Below the pieces are notes generated by a model that was given only the letters and a program-made list of their open reading frames with translations, was not told where the DNA came from and searched no databases. The translations under genes and the position numbers were made by a program. A stretch of 64,000 nucleotides of DNA from an uncultured Roseovarius sp. (GTDB lineage Bacteria; Pseudomonadota; Alphaproteobacteria; Rhodobacterales; Rhodobacteraceae). The DNA is taken from positions 124,001 through 188,000 of the forward strand of contig CANNCP010000007.1 in assembly GCA_947503145.1 (NCBI GenBank). Reading direction: 5' to 3'. Position 1 is the stretch's first letter, and each line of letters begins with the position of its first letter. Positions 38,495 through 47,369 of this stretch are shown one piece after another.

Positions 38495-39048
38495 GACTAT
38501 TCCTGCTTTGTTTTTGTTTTGCTGATTCAGCACGCCCTTCCTTTAATATAAGGCGTAAACTTGTGCAAAGTAATTCTCGGCGATCAAGCGGTACGGCGCG
38601 CGCTCTGATATCTGGCTGTAACTGCATTACTCTCCATTAACAGGCATTGCTTATCCGATCTCGCAAACGCTCCTTGCAGGCTTGGACGCGTGAATTATCC
38701 TGAGGCCCAGATTTCATAATGTTTATCGACACACCAAAGGACCAATACTGATCCGTATTCTCATTTTTTGGGCAGGCATGTTTCACTCATTCCCTGCATG
38801 TTCCAAAATGACATTTAGTTTCAATCTAAGGCGATATTCCAGCTTGCAATTCGGACCATCCGAATACTGCCGGAAGCACGGCATTTACCGTCAAGGGCGC
38901 GCATGCGGGCACGATATTCATTGAATAAAACTACAATAATCTGAATACCCGTAGTTATAACCACGGCGTCGGCAAGGTGAAGATGTTCGGTGACGACAAA
39001 CTGTTATTCGGCATTTTCAAATACAACCCCCAGCACCGGGGACGGCGA
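38495..39048. other. AT-rich intergenic region upstream of the H-NS-like gene
   Basis: These 554 bases are clearly poorer in G+C than the rest of the window and contain no convincing gene. The segment 38930-39050 can be read as a short protein fragment that resembles an RTX-type repeat (KMFGDDKLLFG), but it has no start and is too short to call. The region probably holds the promoter of the H-NS-like gene and may be a remnant of acquired DNA. Confidence 0.5.
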
Positions 39049-39546
39049 TCAGTTGCTGATGATCAGGCGGGTTCCCGGAATGATCTGTGCCGCAATACGG
39101 TGCAAATGGTCGCGGCGCAGCGCAACGCAGCCTTCTGTCGGGATACCCGGCCTGCGCCACTGATGCATAAAGATGCACGATCCACGCCCGGCCTGCGAAT
39201 CCGGCCAGTTCCAGTCTGTCACGAAAATCAGATCATAGAGCGGATCGGCCCGGCGCAGTACCTCGTGGCTGGGTGCGTAGGGTGCGCGCACTAACTGGTT
39301 ATAAGCGGCATCGTCGCCGGCATCGGACCACAGATCGCCCGGCCGGATCGGGATTGCCCAGGGTGCGGGCCGCGCCAGACGGTCGGGTCGGTACATCAGC
39401 GCAACAATGAGATGCGTCCCGATGGGCGTCGCACCATCGCCCTCGCGTTTCGCGGCACTCAGGCCACCGCGCCCGATAGTGCAAGGGAAACGCTGGCCGC
39501 GATAGCGCAGGCCGGTGGGAGTGAGGACCAGATCGAAAGGTGTCAT
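39049..39546 (-). CDS. YkuD-type L,D-transpeptidase family protein
   Basis: The 165-residue protein has CIFMHQWRRPGIPTEGCVAL, the HxxxxxxxxxxTxGC active-site region of YkuD domains, with the catalytic Cys near residue 143. KREGDGATPIGTHLI is the usual N-terminal block. These enzymes form or exchange L,D cross-links in peptidoglycan, or attach lipoproteins. There is no signal peptide in this start, so export is uncertain. The ATG at 39546 has AAAGGGC about 6 bases upstream. It follows the FAD oxidoreductase gene by 41 bases. Confidence 0.85.
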   Translation of the reverse strand: MTPFDLVLTPTGLRYRGQRFPCTIGRGGLSAAKREGDGATPIGTHLIVALMYRPDRLARPAPWAIPIRPGDLWSDAGDDAAYNQLVRAPYAPSHEVLRRADPLYDLIFVTDWNWPDSQAGRGSCIFMHQWRRPGIPTEGCVALRRDHLHRIAAQIIPGTRLIISN

Positions 39547-39587
39547 GTGCCCTTTCTGCCCGATTGCCCCGTCAGGAGAAAGACCCC

Positions 39588-40619
39588 TCAATAGGACACT
39601 TCGGGCCGGAAACTATCCGGGATGCGGTCCACCCCGTCCAGCACCAGATCGGCCATCACCTCGCCGACCTTGGGGGCCATGCCGAACCCGATCTTGAAGC
39701 CGCCATTGGCGATGAAATCCCCTGCGCGCAGCGGATGCGCGCCCAGCATCGGCGCGCGGCTGCGGCTGCGCGGGCGCACCCCGGCCCAACGCTCGATCAC
39801 CGGCGCGTCCCGCAGGGCAGGCACAGCCTGGCGCGCGCGTTCGATCAGCGCATCCAATTGTGCATCGGTGCTGGCCGGGTCATCATAATAACGTTCAGAG
39901 GTCGAACCGATAGCAGTGGTGCCATCGTCATGCGGGACGATAAGAACCCCGTCCGCGAAAATCTGCGGCAGGTCCGGGGCCGCATGGTCCAGCAACACAG
40001 CTTGCCCTTTTACGCCATTGCCGACCTGCCGGGAATGCACGGCTGTCAGTGCCTCCAGCCCTGCAATGCCTGTGGCCCAGACGGCACCAGGCGTGGCAGC
40101 GCCCTCTGTCAATATCTCGCCGCCATGCGCCCTGATCGCCGCCGCAATCGCCGCACAGGCGCGGCGCGAATGCAGCCGCGCGCTCAGGGTGTCGTAGACC
40201 AACATTCCCGTCGGTGTGAGAGGCTCCCAGTCGGCATCCTTCGCTGCGACCACTTGCCAGTGCGCCTTCCCCTGCCAGAGGTCGCGGGCATCACTGATTC
40301 GCGCTGTTGCCAGTGCCAGAGCCGTATCATCCGCCACCGGCTGCAGCCGCCCAAGGCGGGCGTAGCCGAGATCTAGCCCCGAAACCTCCGCAATCTCGCG
40401 CCACCAGCTTTCGGCCATCAGCAGGCTATCGAGCTGAAACGCCTTCTTTTGGTTCCACTGTTCCGGCACATGCGGCACAAGCGTACCGACAATCCCACCC
40501 GAGGCCCCGGCCCCCGGCCCGCCCGGGTCGATCACCCGCACGCGCGCCCCGCGCCGGGCGCACGAATACGCAACCGACAGGCCGAATATTCCGGCCCCCA
40601 TTACCGTCACATCGACCAT
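39588..40619 (-). CDS. FAD-dependent oxidoreductase (DAO family), possible MnmC-type oxidase
   Basis: The 343-residue protein begins DVTVMGAGIFGLSVAYSCAR, the FAD fold, followed by GAGASGGIVGTLVPHVPEQW. A C-terminal GGFKIGFGMAPKVGEVMADL closes the fold. DAO-family members oxidise amines. E. coli MnmC joins a methyltransferase to a DAO-type oxidase for tRNA wobble uridine modification; here mnmD lies divergently with 76 bases between, so this could be the oxidase part. This is inference from position; it may equally be a glycine or D-amino acid oxidase. The ATG at 40619 is used. Confidence 0.78.
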   Translation of the reverse strand: MVDVTVMGAGIFGLSVAYSCARRGARVRVIDPGGPGAGASGGIVGTLVPHVPEQWNQKKAFQLDSLLMAESWWREIAEVSGLDLGYARLGRLQPVADDTALALATARISDARDLWQGKAHWQVVAAKDADWEPLTPTGMLVYDTLSARLHSRRACAAIAAAIRAHGGEILTEGAATPGAVWATGIAGLEALTAVHSRQVGNGVKGQAVLLDHAAPDLPQIFADGVLIVPHDDGTTAIGSTSERYYDDPASTDAQLDALIERARQAVPALRDAPVIERWAGVRPRSRSRAPMLGAHPLRAGDFIANGGFKIGFGMAPKVGEVMADLVLDGVDRIPDSFRPEVSY

Positions 40620-40695
40620 TGCCAAAGCACGTCCTCCCTTGCATGGTCGCGGCGTTCGCCGGGACCCTCCGGCGCATGTGATAAAGGAACCGGAC

Positions 40696-41373
40696 ATGCA
40701 GGACCAGTACGCCAAGCTGGACTGGCAGGCGGGCGATGTCCCGGTCTCCATCCGGTTCAATGACCCCTATTTCAGCTTTGAGGACGGGCTGGCGGAGACG
40801 CGGCACGTCTTTTTGCAGGGCAATGCGCTGCCCGACCGGTTCTGCGACGGGTTTCACATCGCCGAACTGGGCTTTGGCACCGGGCTGAACATGCTCACCG
40901 CGCTCGATGCGTGGCAGACGGCAGGAGCGCCGGGGCGGCTGCATCTCACGTCCTTCGAGGCCTATCCGATGCGCGCGGATGATATGGCGCGCGCGCTGGC
41001 GGCGCACCCCGGTCTCGCGGCGCTGGCGGCACCATTGCTTGCAGGATGGGCAGCGGGTGCATGTCGGATCGACCTGGGCCACGGCGCCCAGATGGAGGTG
41101 ATCACCGGTGACGCCCGCCAGACCCTGCCCCGGTGGCGGGGCGTGGCCGACGCCTGGTTCCTCGACGGGTTTTCCCCCGCAAAGAATCCTGAGCTGTGGC
41201 AGCCCGATCTGATGCAGGCCGTCTTTGACCACACCGCTCGGGGCGGCACGGCTGCGACCTATACCGCCGCCGGCTTCGTGCGGCGCGGATTGGCCGATGC
41301 AGGCTTTGACGTGACGCGCGTGCCGGGATACGGGCGCAAGAAGCACATGACGGTCGCGGAGCGCATAAAATGA
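40696..41373 (+). CDS. mnmD: tRNA U34 methyltransferase MnmD (MnmC methyltransferase domain only)
   Basis: The 225-residue protein has the methyltransferase motif LGFGTGLNMLTAL and the family marks FNDPYFSFEDGLAETRHVFL, WFLDGFSPAKNPELW and YTAAGFVRRGLADAGF. It is the MnmC methyltransferase domain, which finishes mnm5s2U at the wobble position of tRNA. The length covers only the methyltransferase domain and there is no fused oxidase. The ATG at 40696 is chosen by the family start. It overlaps the next transporter gene by four bases (ATGA). Confidence 0.9.
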   Translation: MQDQYAKLDWQAGDVPVSIRFNDPYFSFEDGLAETRHVFLQGNALPDRFCDGFHIAELGFGTGLNMLTALDAWQTAGAPGRLHLTSFEAYPMRADDMARALAAHPGLAALAAPLLAGWAAGACRIDLGHGAQMEVITGDARQTLPRWRGVADAWFLDGFSPAKNPELWQPDLMQAVFDHTARGGTAATYTAAGFVRRGLADAGFDVTRVPGYGRKKHMTVAERIK

Positions 41374-42242
41374 CTGAGCAGAACACCAGGCTGGGCATCA
41401 TGATGATGCTGCTGACCACCCTCATCTTTGCGATGCAGGACGGACTCTCGCGGCATCTGGCGGGCGAATACAACGTTTATATGGTGGTCATGATCCGCTA
41501 CTGGTTCTTTGCGGCCTTCGTGATCACCGTCGCGGGGCGCAAGGCTGGCGGCCTGCGGGCTGCGGCGCGTACGCGCCAGCCTGTATTGCAGGCGTTCCGC
41601 GCGCTGCTGCTGGTCGCAGAAATCTGCGTGATAGTAGCCGGCTTCACCTTGCTCGGCCTGATCGAGAGCCATGCGGTCTTTGCCTGCTATCCGCTGCTGA
41701 TCGCCGCCCTGTCCGGACCGGTTCTGGGCGAGCGGGTGGGCTGGCGGCGCTGGTCGGCCATCGGCGTGGGCTTTATCGGGGTGATCATCATCCTGGAGCC
41801 GGGATTCGGCGTCTTTCAGCCCGAAGCCATCTTGCCACTGATTGCCGCGTTGATGTTCGCGCTCTATGGGCTGCTCACGCGCTATGCCGCGCGGCAGGAC
41901 AGCGCCGCGACCAGCTTCTTCTGGACCGGGGTTGTGGGAGCGATCGGCATGACCGCCGTCGGTATGTGGTTCTGGGAACCTATGACAGCGTCCGACTGGG
42001 GATGGATGGTGCTCATGTGCATCACCGGGGCCGGTGGACATTATACGCTGATCAAATGCTATGAAGTAGCCGAGGCAAGCGCTGTACAGCCCTTTACCTA
42101 CCTGCAGCTCGTCTTCATCACTATCCTCGGGGTCACGGTGTTTGGCGAGACGATCCGCATCAACGTGGCAATCGGCGTGGGTATCGTCGTGGCGGCCGGG
42201 GTCTTTACCCTATGGCGGCAGCGCGTGACCGGGCATTCTTAA
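41370..42242 (+). CDS. EamA/DMT family transporter
   Basis: The 290-residue protein has ten hydrophobic segments and two EamA repeats (about 8-140 and 148-285), with MLLTTLIFAMQDGLSR at the start and AVQPFTYLQLVFITILGVTV in the second half. DMT carriers export or import small metabolites; the substrate is unknown. It overlaps mnmD by four bases, so it is probably co-expressed. Confidence 0.88.
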   Translation: MTEQNTRLGIMMMLLTTLIFAMQDGLSRHLAGEYNVYMVVMIRYWFFAAFVITVAGRKAGGLRAAARTRQPVLQAFRALLLVAEICVIVAGFTLLGLIESHAVFACYPLLIAALSGPVLGERVGWRRWSAIGVGFIGVIIILEPGFGVFQPEAILPLIAALMFALYGLLTRYAARQDSAATSFFWTGVVGAIGMTAVGMWFWEPMTASDWGWMVLMCITGAGGHYTLIKCYEVAEASAVQPFTYLQLVFITILGVTVFGETIRINVAIGVGIVVAAGVFTLWRQRVTGHS

Positions 42243-42349
42243 GTGTTTGAAGACCATTGAAAATGCTGCCCGGACAGCACCGACATGACCCGTATATGGA
42301 AGCTGCCCTGACCAGCTCCAAGACGCCCCCCAGGGGGGGGGTGCCCTGG

Positions 42350-44314
42350 CTACCTGATTTTCAACGTGGACGGCAGGCTGGCACCGATCAACTCCTGGCT
42401 GAACGGCACCGGATGCGGTGCCTTGCCCAGTCGCGCGCGGTAAATCGGCAGGCTCTCGGCAACACGTTGTACGTAGTTTCGCGTCTCGCGGAACGGAATG
42501 TGCTCGATCCAGTCGATCACATCCATATCGCCCGCGCGTGGATCACCATAGAGCGCCATCCACTGGGCCGGGCGGCGCGGCCCGGCATTGTAGCCGGCCG
42601 ACATCATCACGACATTCGCGCCGAATTTATCTGACAGTTGCGCCAGATAGGTAGAGCCCAGCCGCGCGTTATATTCCCAGACGTGCAGGATATGAGCCGG
42701 CTGATGGGCGAGCCCCAGATCACGCGCCACGTCGCTGGCAGTACCGGGCATCAGTTGCATCAATCCCTGCGCGCCCGCGCCGCTGGCCACCGACGGGTCG
42801 AACTCGCTCTCGCGGCGGGCAATGGCCAGCGCCAATTCCATTGGCACCGGCAGGTCCATGCCGCTCATCGCGTGCACAGGGTAATAGGCTTCGGGCAGGA
42901 TTACCTGCCGACTCGCCGCGTGTTTACCCAGCATCACCTGCAGATGCGGCGCCTCCAGATCGTCCAGCATCTGCGCCATCTGGCGCAATCCGGTCTCATC
43001 CAGAGTATCGGCCAGAGCCAGGAAGAACCGCTCGGCAAGGCTGAGCTGTCCGGCGCCCAGCGCCAATGCGCCGGCCCGCGCCAATAAGCCCGCCGCGAAT
43101 TCGGCATCGCGCCAGGGCGGCACACCGGGCGCACCCAGGCCGACATCAAAGGGCAGCCCGGCCTTTTCCGCAGCCAGCAGCCCGTAAAAGCTGGTCTGGT
43201 GCTGCGCACCTTCGGCATAGGCGATCTTCGCCGCCTCGTGATCGCCCAGCGCCTCCTGCGCCCGCCCGATCCAATAGCCCGCGCGCCCCAGCGAGATCGG
43301 CGTTTTCACTGCGGCCCGCAGCCGTTGGAAATGATCGCGCGCCAGTTCCGCCTCGTCGAGGAACCGCAGCGCCAGATAGCCGGCCAGCCATTCCAGGTCG
43401 GCATAGGCCGCGCCACCGGCGAGCTGATGATTGGCCGCCAGATCGTAAGCCAGCGCATGCTGGCCGTCGCGCATCATCTGCCGCGCGAGACTGCGCCGCC
43501 AGCCCGACCAGCGCTCGGCCTCGCCGAGCCCGCCCGCAATGTGGCTCTGCGATTGCAGCAGCGCGATGGCCTTTTCGGACTCGTTGCGCTTGATATAGAG
43601 ATTGAAACGTTCATGGGCGATGCCCGGATCGTTCCTGCGGCCCTCGGGCAGTTTGGCCAATGCGGCATCAATACCGCTTTCGCCGCGCACGATCTTGCGG
43701 CGCAGCTCTGCCACGGCGCGATCCTCCTCGGGCACCAGCGGCAGCATCTGCGCGCTATCCTTCAGCCCCCGCCAGAGCGTCATTTCCAGCCGAGCCACAT
43801 GGTGCGGCTCCAGCAACGGACCATGCGCATTGAGGAACGCAACATGTTCTTCGACACTCAGATCCATCGTGCGCCACGCCAGAACCACGCTGGCCTCTGC
43901 CTCGCCGCGCTGGCCACCTGCGATGAGCGCCTCGGCATAGCGCAGCACACCGTTGGCAGTCTGCGGCTGGGTGCCTGCGAAAAACGCGATCACATCCGCG
44001 TCGCCGGCATCCTTGAAAACCGGCTCGTTCCGCTTGCGCAGATAGGCGAGCCCCGGCCAGTCCGGATAGGCCGCAAGAAAGGCCAGAATTTCTGCAGTGG
44101 TACCGTGCCCGGCCCGCAGGCGGCTCCATTCAATGATCACCCCGGCGGCGGGTCCTTCGCGGGCCGCCAGTTCTGCCGCACGGGTCCAGCGCCCGTCGCG
44201 CGCCGCGTCAAGCGCGCTGGCCAGCGCGCTGGGGGGGCGTATGTCAGCCGCCTTGGCTCCCTCCGGCAAAGAGAAGCAGATCAGCACTAAAACCGCCGCA
44301 AATACGCGCAACAT
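42350..44314 (-). CDS. slt: Soluble lytic murein transglycosylase (Slt type)
   Basis: The 654-residue protein starts with a signal peptide (MLRVFAAVLVLICFSLPEGAKA). It has a long alpha-helical TPR-like ring (about 30-480) and a C-terminal SLT domain (about 490-620) with the catalytic ELALAIARRESEFDPS and GLMQLMPGTASDVA, then SAGYNAGPRRPAQW. It cleaves peptidoglycan glycan strands in the periplasm. I chose the ATG at 44314 since AGGA lies 9 bases before it, and an upstream ATG is too near the same site. It converges on the transporter gene with 107 bases between and is divergent from dapA. Confidence 0.92.
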   Translation of the reverse strand: MLRVFAAVLVLICFSLPEGAKAADIRPPSALASALDAARDGRWTRAAELAAREGPAAGVIIEWSRLRAGHGTTAEILAFLAAYPDWPGLAYLRKRNEPVFKDAGDADVIAFFAGTQPQTANGVLRYAEALIAGGQRGEAEASVVLAWRTMDLSVEEHVAFLNAHGPLLEPHHVARLEMTLWRGLKDSAQMLPLVPEEDRAVAELRRKIVRGESGIDAALAKLPEGRRNDPGIAHERFNLYIKRNESEKAIALLQSQSHIAGGLGEAERWSGWRRSLARQMMRDGQHALAYDLAANHQLAGGAAYADLEWLAGYLALRFLDEAELARDHFQRLRAAVKTPISLGRAGYWIGRAQEALGDHEAAKIAYAEGAQHQTSFYGLLAAEKAGLPFDVGLGAPGVPPWRDAEFAAGLLARAGALALGAGQLSLAERFFLALADTLDETGLRQMAQMLDDLEAPHLQVMLGKHAASRQVILPEAYYPVHAMSGMDLPVPMELALAIARRESEFDPSVASGAGAQGLMQLMPGTASDVARDLGLAHQPAHILHVWEYNARLGSTYLAQLSDKFGANVVMMSAGYNAGPRRPAQWMALYGDPRAGDMDVIDWIEHIPFRETRNYVQRVAESLPIYRARLGKAPHPVPFSQELIGASLPSTLKIR

Positions 44315-44480
44315 CTCTTGCATTTCCTGCCATTGCAAAGGATAGACAGCGCCAGCCTATGCGCCCATCGGCTGGCCGTCCACACGCAAACCTGCGGGCG
44401 GGGCCGGATATCGCCGGGCACATGCTGTTCTTTACCTGCGGGCCTGCGCGCCCGCCCATCTGATCCGAAAGGAGCGCGAC

Positions 44481-45356
44481 ATGATTAAAGGTTCTTTGCC
44501 TGCCCTGGTTACGCCGTTCAAGAACGACGCAGTGGATTTCGATACGCTCAAAAAACTGGTGGAACGGCAGATCAGCGCAGGCAGTCACGGCCTCGTCCCC
44601 GTCGGCACCACGGGCGAGAGCCCGACATTGAGCCACGAAGAACATGAGGCAGTGGTCGAGACAGTGGTGCGCACCGCAAATGGCCGCGTGCCTGTCATCG
44701 CGGGCGCGGGCAGCAACAACACGATCGAGTCGATGCGCCTCATGCAATATGCCCACAAGGTCGGTGCCGATGTCGCGCTGGTGGTCACACCCTACTATAA
44801 CAAGCCGACGCAACGCGGGCTGATCGCACATTTCCGTGCGCTGCATGATTGCTGCGATCTGCCGATCATCATCTACAACATCCCCGGTCGCTCGGTCGTG
44901 GACATGCTGCCTGCCACCATGGGCGAACTGGCAAGACTGCCGCGCATCATCGGCGTCAAGGACGCAACCGGCGATCTGGCGCGGGTCAGCCAGCAGCGGA
45001 TCACCTGCGGCACCGATTTCATCCAGATCTCGGGCGAGGACGCCACTGCACACGGGTTCAACGCGCAGGGCGGTATTGGCTGCATCTCTGTCACGGCCAA
45101 TGTCGCGCCCAAGCTCTGTGCAGAATTGCAGCAAACCATGCTGGCCGGCGACTATCGCAAGGCGCTGGAGCTTCAGGACCGGTTGATGCCACTGCATCAG
45201 GCTATCTTTACCGAGCCGGGCGTCGTCGGCGTGAAATACGCGATGTCGCGCCTGGATCTGTGCAGCGAAGAGGTCCGCTCGCCGCTGACCGAGCTGTCAG
45301 ACGAGACCAAGCTGCTGGTCGAAAGCGGCCTTCGCCATGCCGGGCTACTGAACTAA
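44481..45356 (+). CDS. dapA: 4-hydroxy-tetrahydrodipicolinate synthase
   Basis: DapA condenses pyruvate with aspartate semialdehyde in lysine and diaminopimelate synthesis. The 291-residue protein has [34 protein letters not shown] with Tyr132 and the Schiff-base lysine Lys160 in [10 protein letters not shown]. It starts with a good ribosome site (AAAGGAG). Its TAA stop is the first triplet of a repeat copy. It is the only gene of its pathway in the window. Confidence 0.97.
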   Translation: MIKGSLPALVTPFKNDAVDFDTLKKLVERQISAGSHGLVPVGTTGESPTLSHEEHEAVVETVVRTANGRVPVIAGAGSNNTIESMRLMQYAHKVGADVALVVTPYYNKPTQRGLIAHFRALHDCCDLPIIIYNIPGRSVVDMLPATMGELARLPRIIGVKDATGDLARVSQQRITCGTDFIQISGEDATAHGFNAQGGIGCISVTANVAPKLCAELQQTMLAGDYRKALELQDRLMPLHQAIFTEPGVVGVKYAMSRLDLCSEEVRSPLTELSDETKLLVESGLRHAGLLN

Positions 45357-45457
45357 AAAGCGTCTCGCCTTTCCTCTGAGACTTCAGTTAAAGGCGAAAC
45401 GCCTACAATCTGACCGCATGGCGGGCGTTTCGGGTTCAGCTCGTGTCTCGACTCGCC
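45354..45457. repeat. Variant two-part palindromic repeat (copy 7), from dapA stop codon into the next gene
   Basis: TAAAAAGCGTCTCGCCTTT begins at the dapA stop codon and pairs with AAAGGCGAAACGCCT (hairpin 1). Then CATGGCGGGCGTTTCGGGTT and CAGCTCGTGTCTC match the copy at 32408-32490. The last part overlaps the 3' end of the - strand EamA gene. Confidence 0.8.
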
Positions 45458-46311
45458 CCGCCCGCCCGCGCAGCCAGAAGCGCGCCACCGGCGATCAACA
45501 CCGCCGAGACCAGCAAGATTGCGCTCGGGGCAGCGACACCGGCGAGGATCAACGCCAGCGTCGACAGCAGTGGCGCGGCATAGGACGCCACGCCCAACAG
45601 CTGAATATCACCGCGCTTGACCCCGACATCCCAGACATAGAAGGCCAGCCCGACCGGCCCCAGCCCCAACGCCGCGACAGACACCCAGCCCAGCGCACCC
45701 ACAGGCCAGACCGTCGTCTCGACTGCCAGATGTGCGATCAGCGACAGCAGCGCCGTGCCCGCACAGAATACCGCGACGCTGTTTGTCGGCACATCGCCCA
45801 GCCGCCGCGACAGCACCGAATAGCTGGCCCAGATCAGCGCGCAGAGCGCCGCCGCGCCGTAACCGGGCAAGGCGCTGCGATCAAAGCTGGCACCACCCTG
45901 CGTGATGATCAGGGCGGCCCCGACAAAGGCGAGCATTGCACCGATCAGGTGCCCCGCGCGTAACCGTTCGCCCGGCAACAGGCCGGAAAACAACACAATC
46001 AAGAGCGGCCAAAGATAGGCGATCAGCCCCGCCTCGGCTGCCGGGGCCAGACGCAGCGCGGTGAAATAGAACAGGTGATAGCCAAAAAGCCCCGCCGTGC
46101 CGAAAACATAGACGCGCCAGGACACCGCCCGCAGATCGGCCATCCCGCCGCTGCGCCCGACCCAAACGAGGCCGATCAGGGTGGCGATCCCGAAACACAT
46201 CGCATTCAGCTGCAGGGGCGGCACCGGGGCCGATCCGACGGTAAAGAGCGCCAGCAACGACCACAACAGCACCGCCGCAAACCCGATTGCCGTCGCCTTG
46301 CTGCGTGTCAT
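45436..46311 (-). CDS. EamA/DMT family transporter, C-terminus repeat-derived
   Basis: The 291-residue protein has ten membrane segments in two EamA repeats (ATAIGFAAVLLWSLLALFTV at the start, a second repeat from about residue 150, and SAVLIAGGALLAARAG at the end). It exports or imports an unknown small molecule. The last residues, SRDTS and the stop, are encoded by the repeat at 45354-45457, so the natural tail was probably replaced or extended. It is divergent from nothing close by; a repeat copy precedes its start. Confidence 0.85.
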   Translation of the reverse strand: MTRSKATAIGFAAVLLWSLLALFTVGSAPVPPLQLNAMCFGIATLIGLVWVGRSGGMADLRAVSWRVYVFGTAGLFGYHLFYFTALRLAPAAEAGLIAYLWPLLIVLFSGLLPGERLRAGHLIGAMLAFVGAALIITQGGASFDRSALPGYGAAALCALIWASYSVLSRRLGDVPTNSVAVFCAGTALLSLIAHLAVETTVWPVGALGWVSVAALGLGPVGLAFYVWDVGVKRGDIQLLGVASYAAPLLSTLALILAGVAAPSAILLVSAVLIAGGALLAARAGGASRDTS

Positions 46312-46321
46312 CCCTGCCCCC

Positions 46322-46437
46322 TAAATCGTTCCGCGAAAAACCTGACTCACAGCTTTTCGCGGAACGCAGCGATACATATGATCGTTGCATGCATTCCACC
46401 TTGACCGAGTGCCTCAGATTTAAGGCGGAACGCTTTA
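46322..46437. repeat. Full-length two-hairpin palindromic repeat (copy 8)
   Basis: From TAAATCGTTCCGCG to GCGGAACGCTTTA, 116 bp, the same length as the copy at 30371-30486. Hairpin 1 is GTTCCGCGAAAA/TTTTCGCGGAAC (perfect 12-base arms). Hairpin 2 is ATTCCACCTTGA/TTTAAGGCGGAA. It lies between the EamA gene and the phaB terminator. Confidence 0.87.
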
Positions 46438-46441
46438 AACG

Positions 46442-46467
46442 AAAACGGCTGCCCCTCAGGGCAGCCG
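46442..46467 (-). terminator. Rho-independent terminator of phaB
   Basis: On the - strand CGGCTGCCCTGAGGGGCAGCCG is followed by TTTTCGTTT. The stem has GGCTGCCC/GGGCAGCC arms. It lies 30 bases beyond the phaB stop codon. Confidence 0.85.
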
Positions 46468-46496
46468 CCGCACGCTATGGTGCTGGTTCAGTTGCG

Positions 46497-47219
46497 TCAA
46501 ACGAAGAATTGCCCGCCATTCGCCGAAATGGTCGATCCGTTGATAAAGCCCGCATCGTCGGAGGCCAGGAAGGCTACGCAGCGCCCGATTTCTTCCGGTT
46601 CGCCCAGACGGCCTGTCGGAATCTGGCTGATGATCGATTCGCGCACCTTTTCCGGGACCGCCATGACCATTTCCGTGGCGATGTAGCCGGGGCAGATGGC
46701 GTTGGCAGTGATGCCCGCACGCGCGCCTTCCTGCGCCAGGGATTTCACGATCCCCAGGTCGCCCGCCTTGGTCGCGGCATAGTTAACCTGGGCAAACTGG
46801 CCTTTCTGTCCGTTGATTGAGCTGATGACGATCACGCGGCCGAACTTGCGCTCGCGCATGCCGGGCCAGACCGGGTGCACGGTGTTGAAAACACCCGTGA
46901 GATTGGTGTCGACCACCTGATGCCATTGCTCCGGTGTCATCTTGTGAAACGGCGCGTCGCGGGTGATGCCGGCATTGGCCACGACGATGTCGATGGGGCC
47001 AAGATCTGCCTCCACCTTGGCGATGCCTGCCTTGCTGGCGTCGTAGTCGGCCACGTCCCATTTATAGGTCTTGATGCCGGTCTCTTTGGTAAAGGCTGCT
47101 GCGGCTTCGTCATTGCCGGCATAGGTCGCGGCAACGTTGCAGCCCTGCTCTTTGAGGGCCGCGGAAATGGCCGCGCCGATACCGCGTGTGCCGCCGGTGA
47201 CGAGTGCTGTTCGTGCCAT
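46497..47219 (-). CDS. phaB: Acetoacetyl-CoA reductase
   Basis: PhaB reduces acetoacetyl-CoA to (R)-3-hydroxybutyryl-CoA with NADPH for polyhydroxybutyrate. The 240-residue SDR protein has the coenzyme loop TALVTGGTRGIGAAIS, the VANAGITRD motif, the catalytic Ser-Tyr-Lys set (SSINGQKGQFAQVNYAATKA) and the acetoacetyl-CoA-type ending NGGQFFV. A FabG would differ in the tail, and pairing with phaA supports PhaB. AAGGAG lies about 8 bases upstream of the ATG. It lies 265 bases after phaA, with a terminator between, so the two may be separately transcribed. Confidence 0.94.
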   Translation of the reverse strand: MARTALVTGGTRGIGAAISAALKEQGCNVAATYAGNDEAAAAFTKETGIKTYKWDVADYDASKAGIAKVEADLGPIDIVVANAGITRDAPFHKMTPEQWHQVVDTNLTGVFNTVHPVWPGMRERKFGRVIVISSINGQKGQFAQVNYAATKAGDLGIVKSLAQEGARAGITANAICPGYIATEMVMAVPEKVRESIISQIPTGRLGEPEEIGRCVAFLASDDAGFINGSTISANGGQFFV

Positions 47220-47369
47220 GATGTTTCTCCTTTGTGTCAGTGACTTGAGTGAGGGCTGGAAATCGAGCTTGCAATACTGTTACCGCCTGACCCAATGATG
47301 CGCAATATTATTGCGCTCATGATTTTCCATTATAGCCGATATATTTAACCATGCCGGACCTTGTTCCAC

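Noticed and set aside
38960-39048. Possible RTX-type calcium-binding repeat fragment (KMFGDDKLLFG)
   Set aside because: Only one short, start-less segment; no repeated nonapeptide pattern around it.
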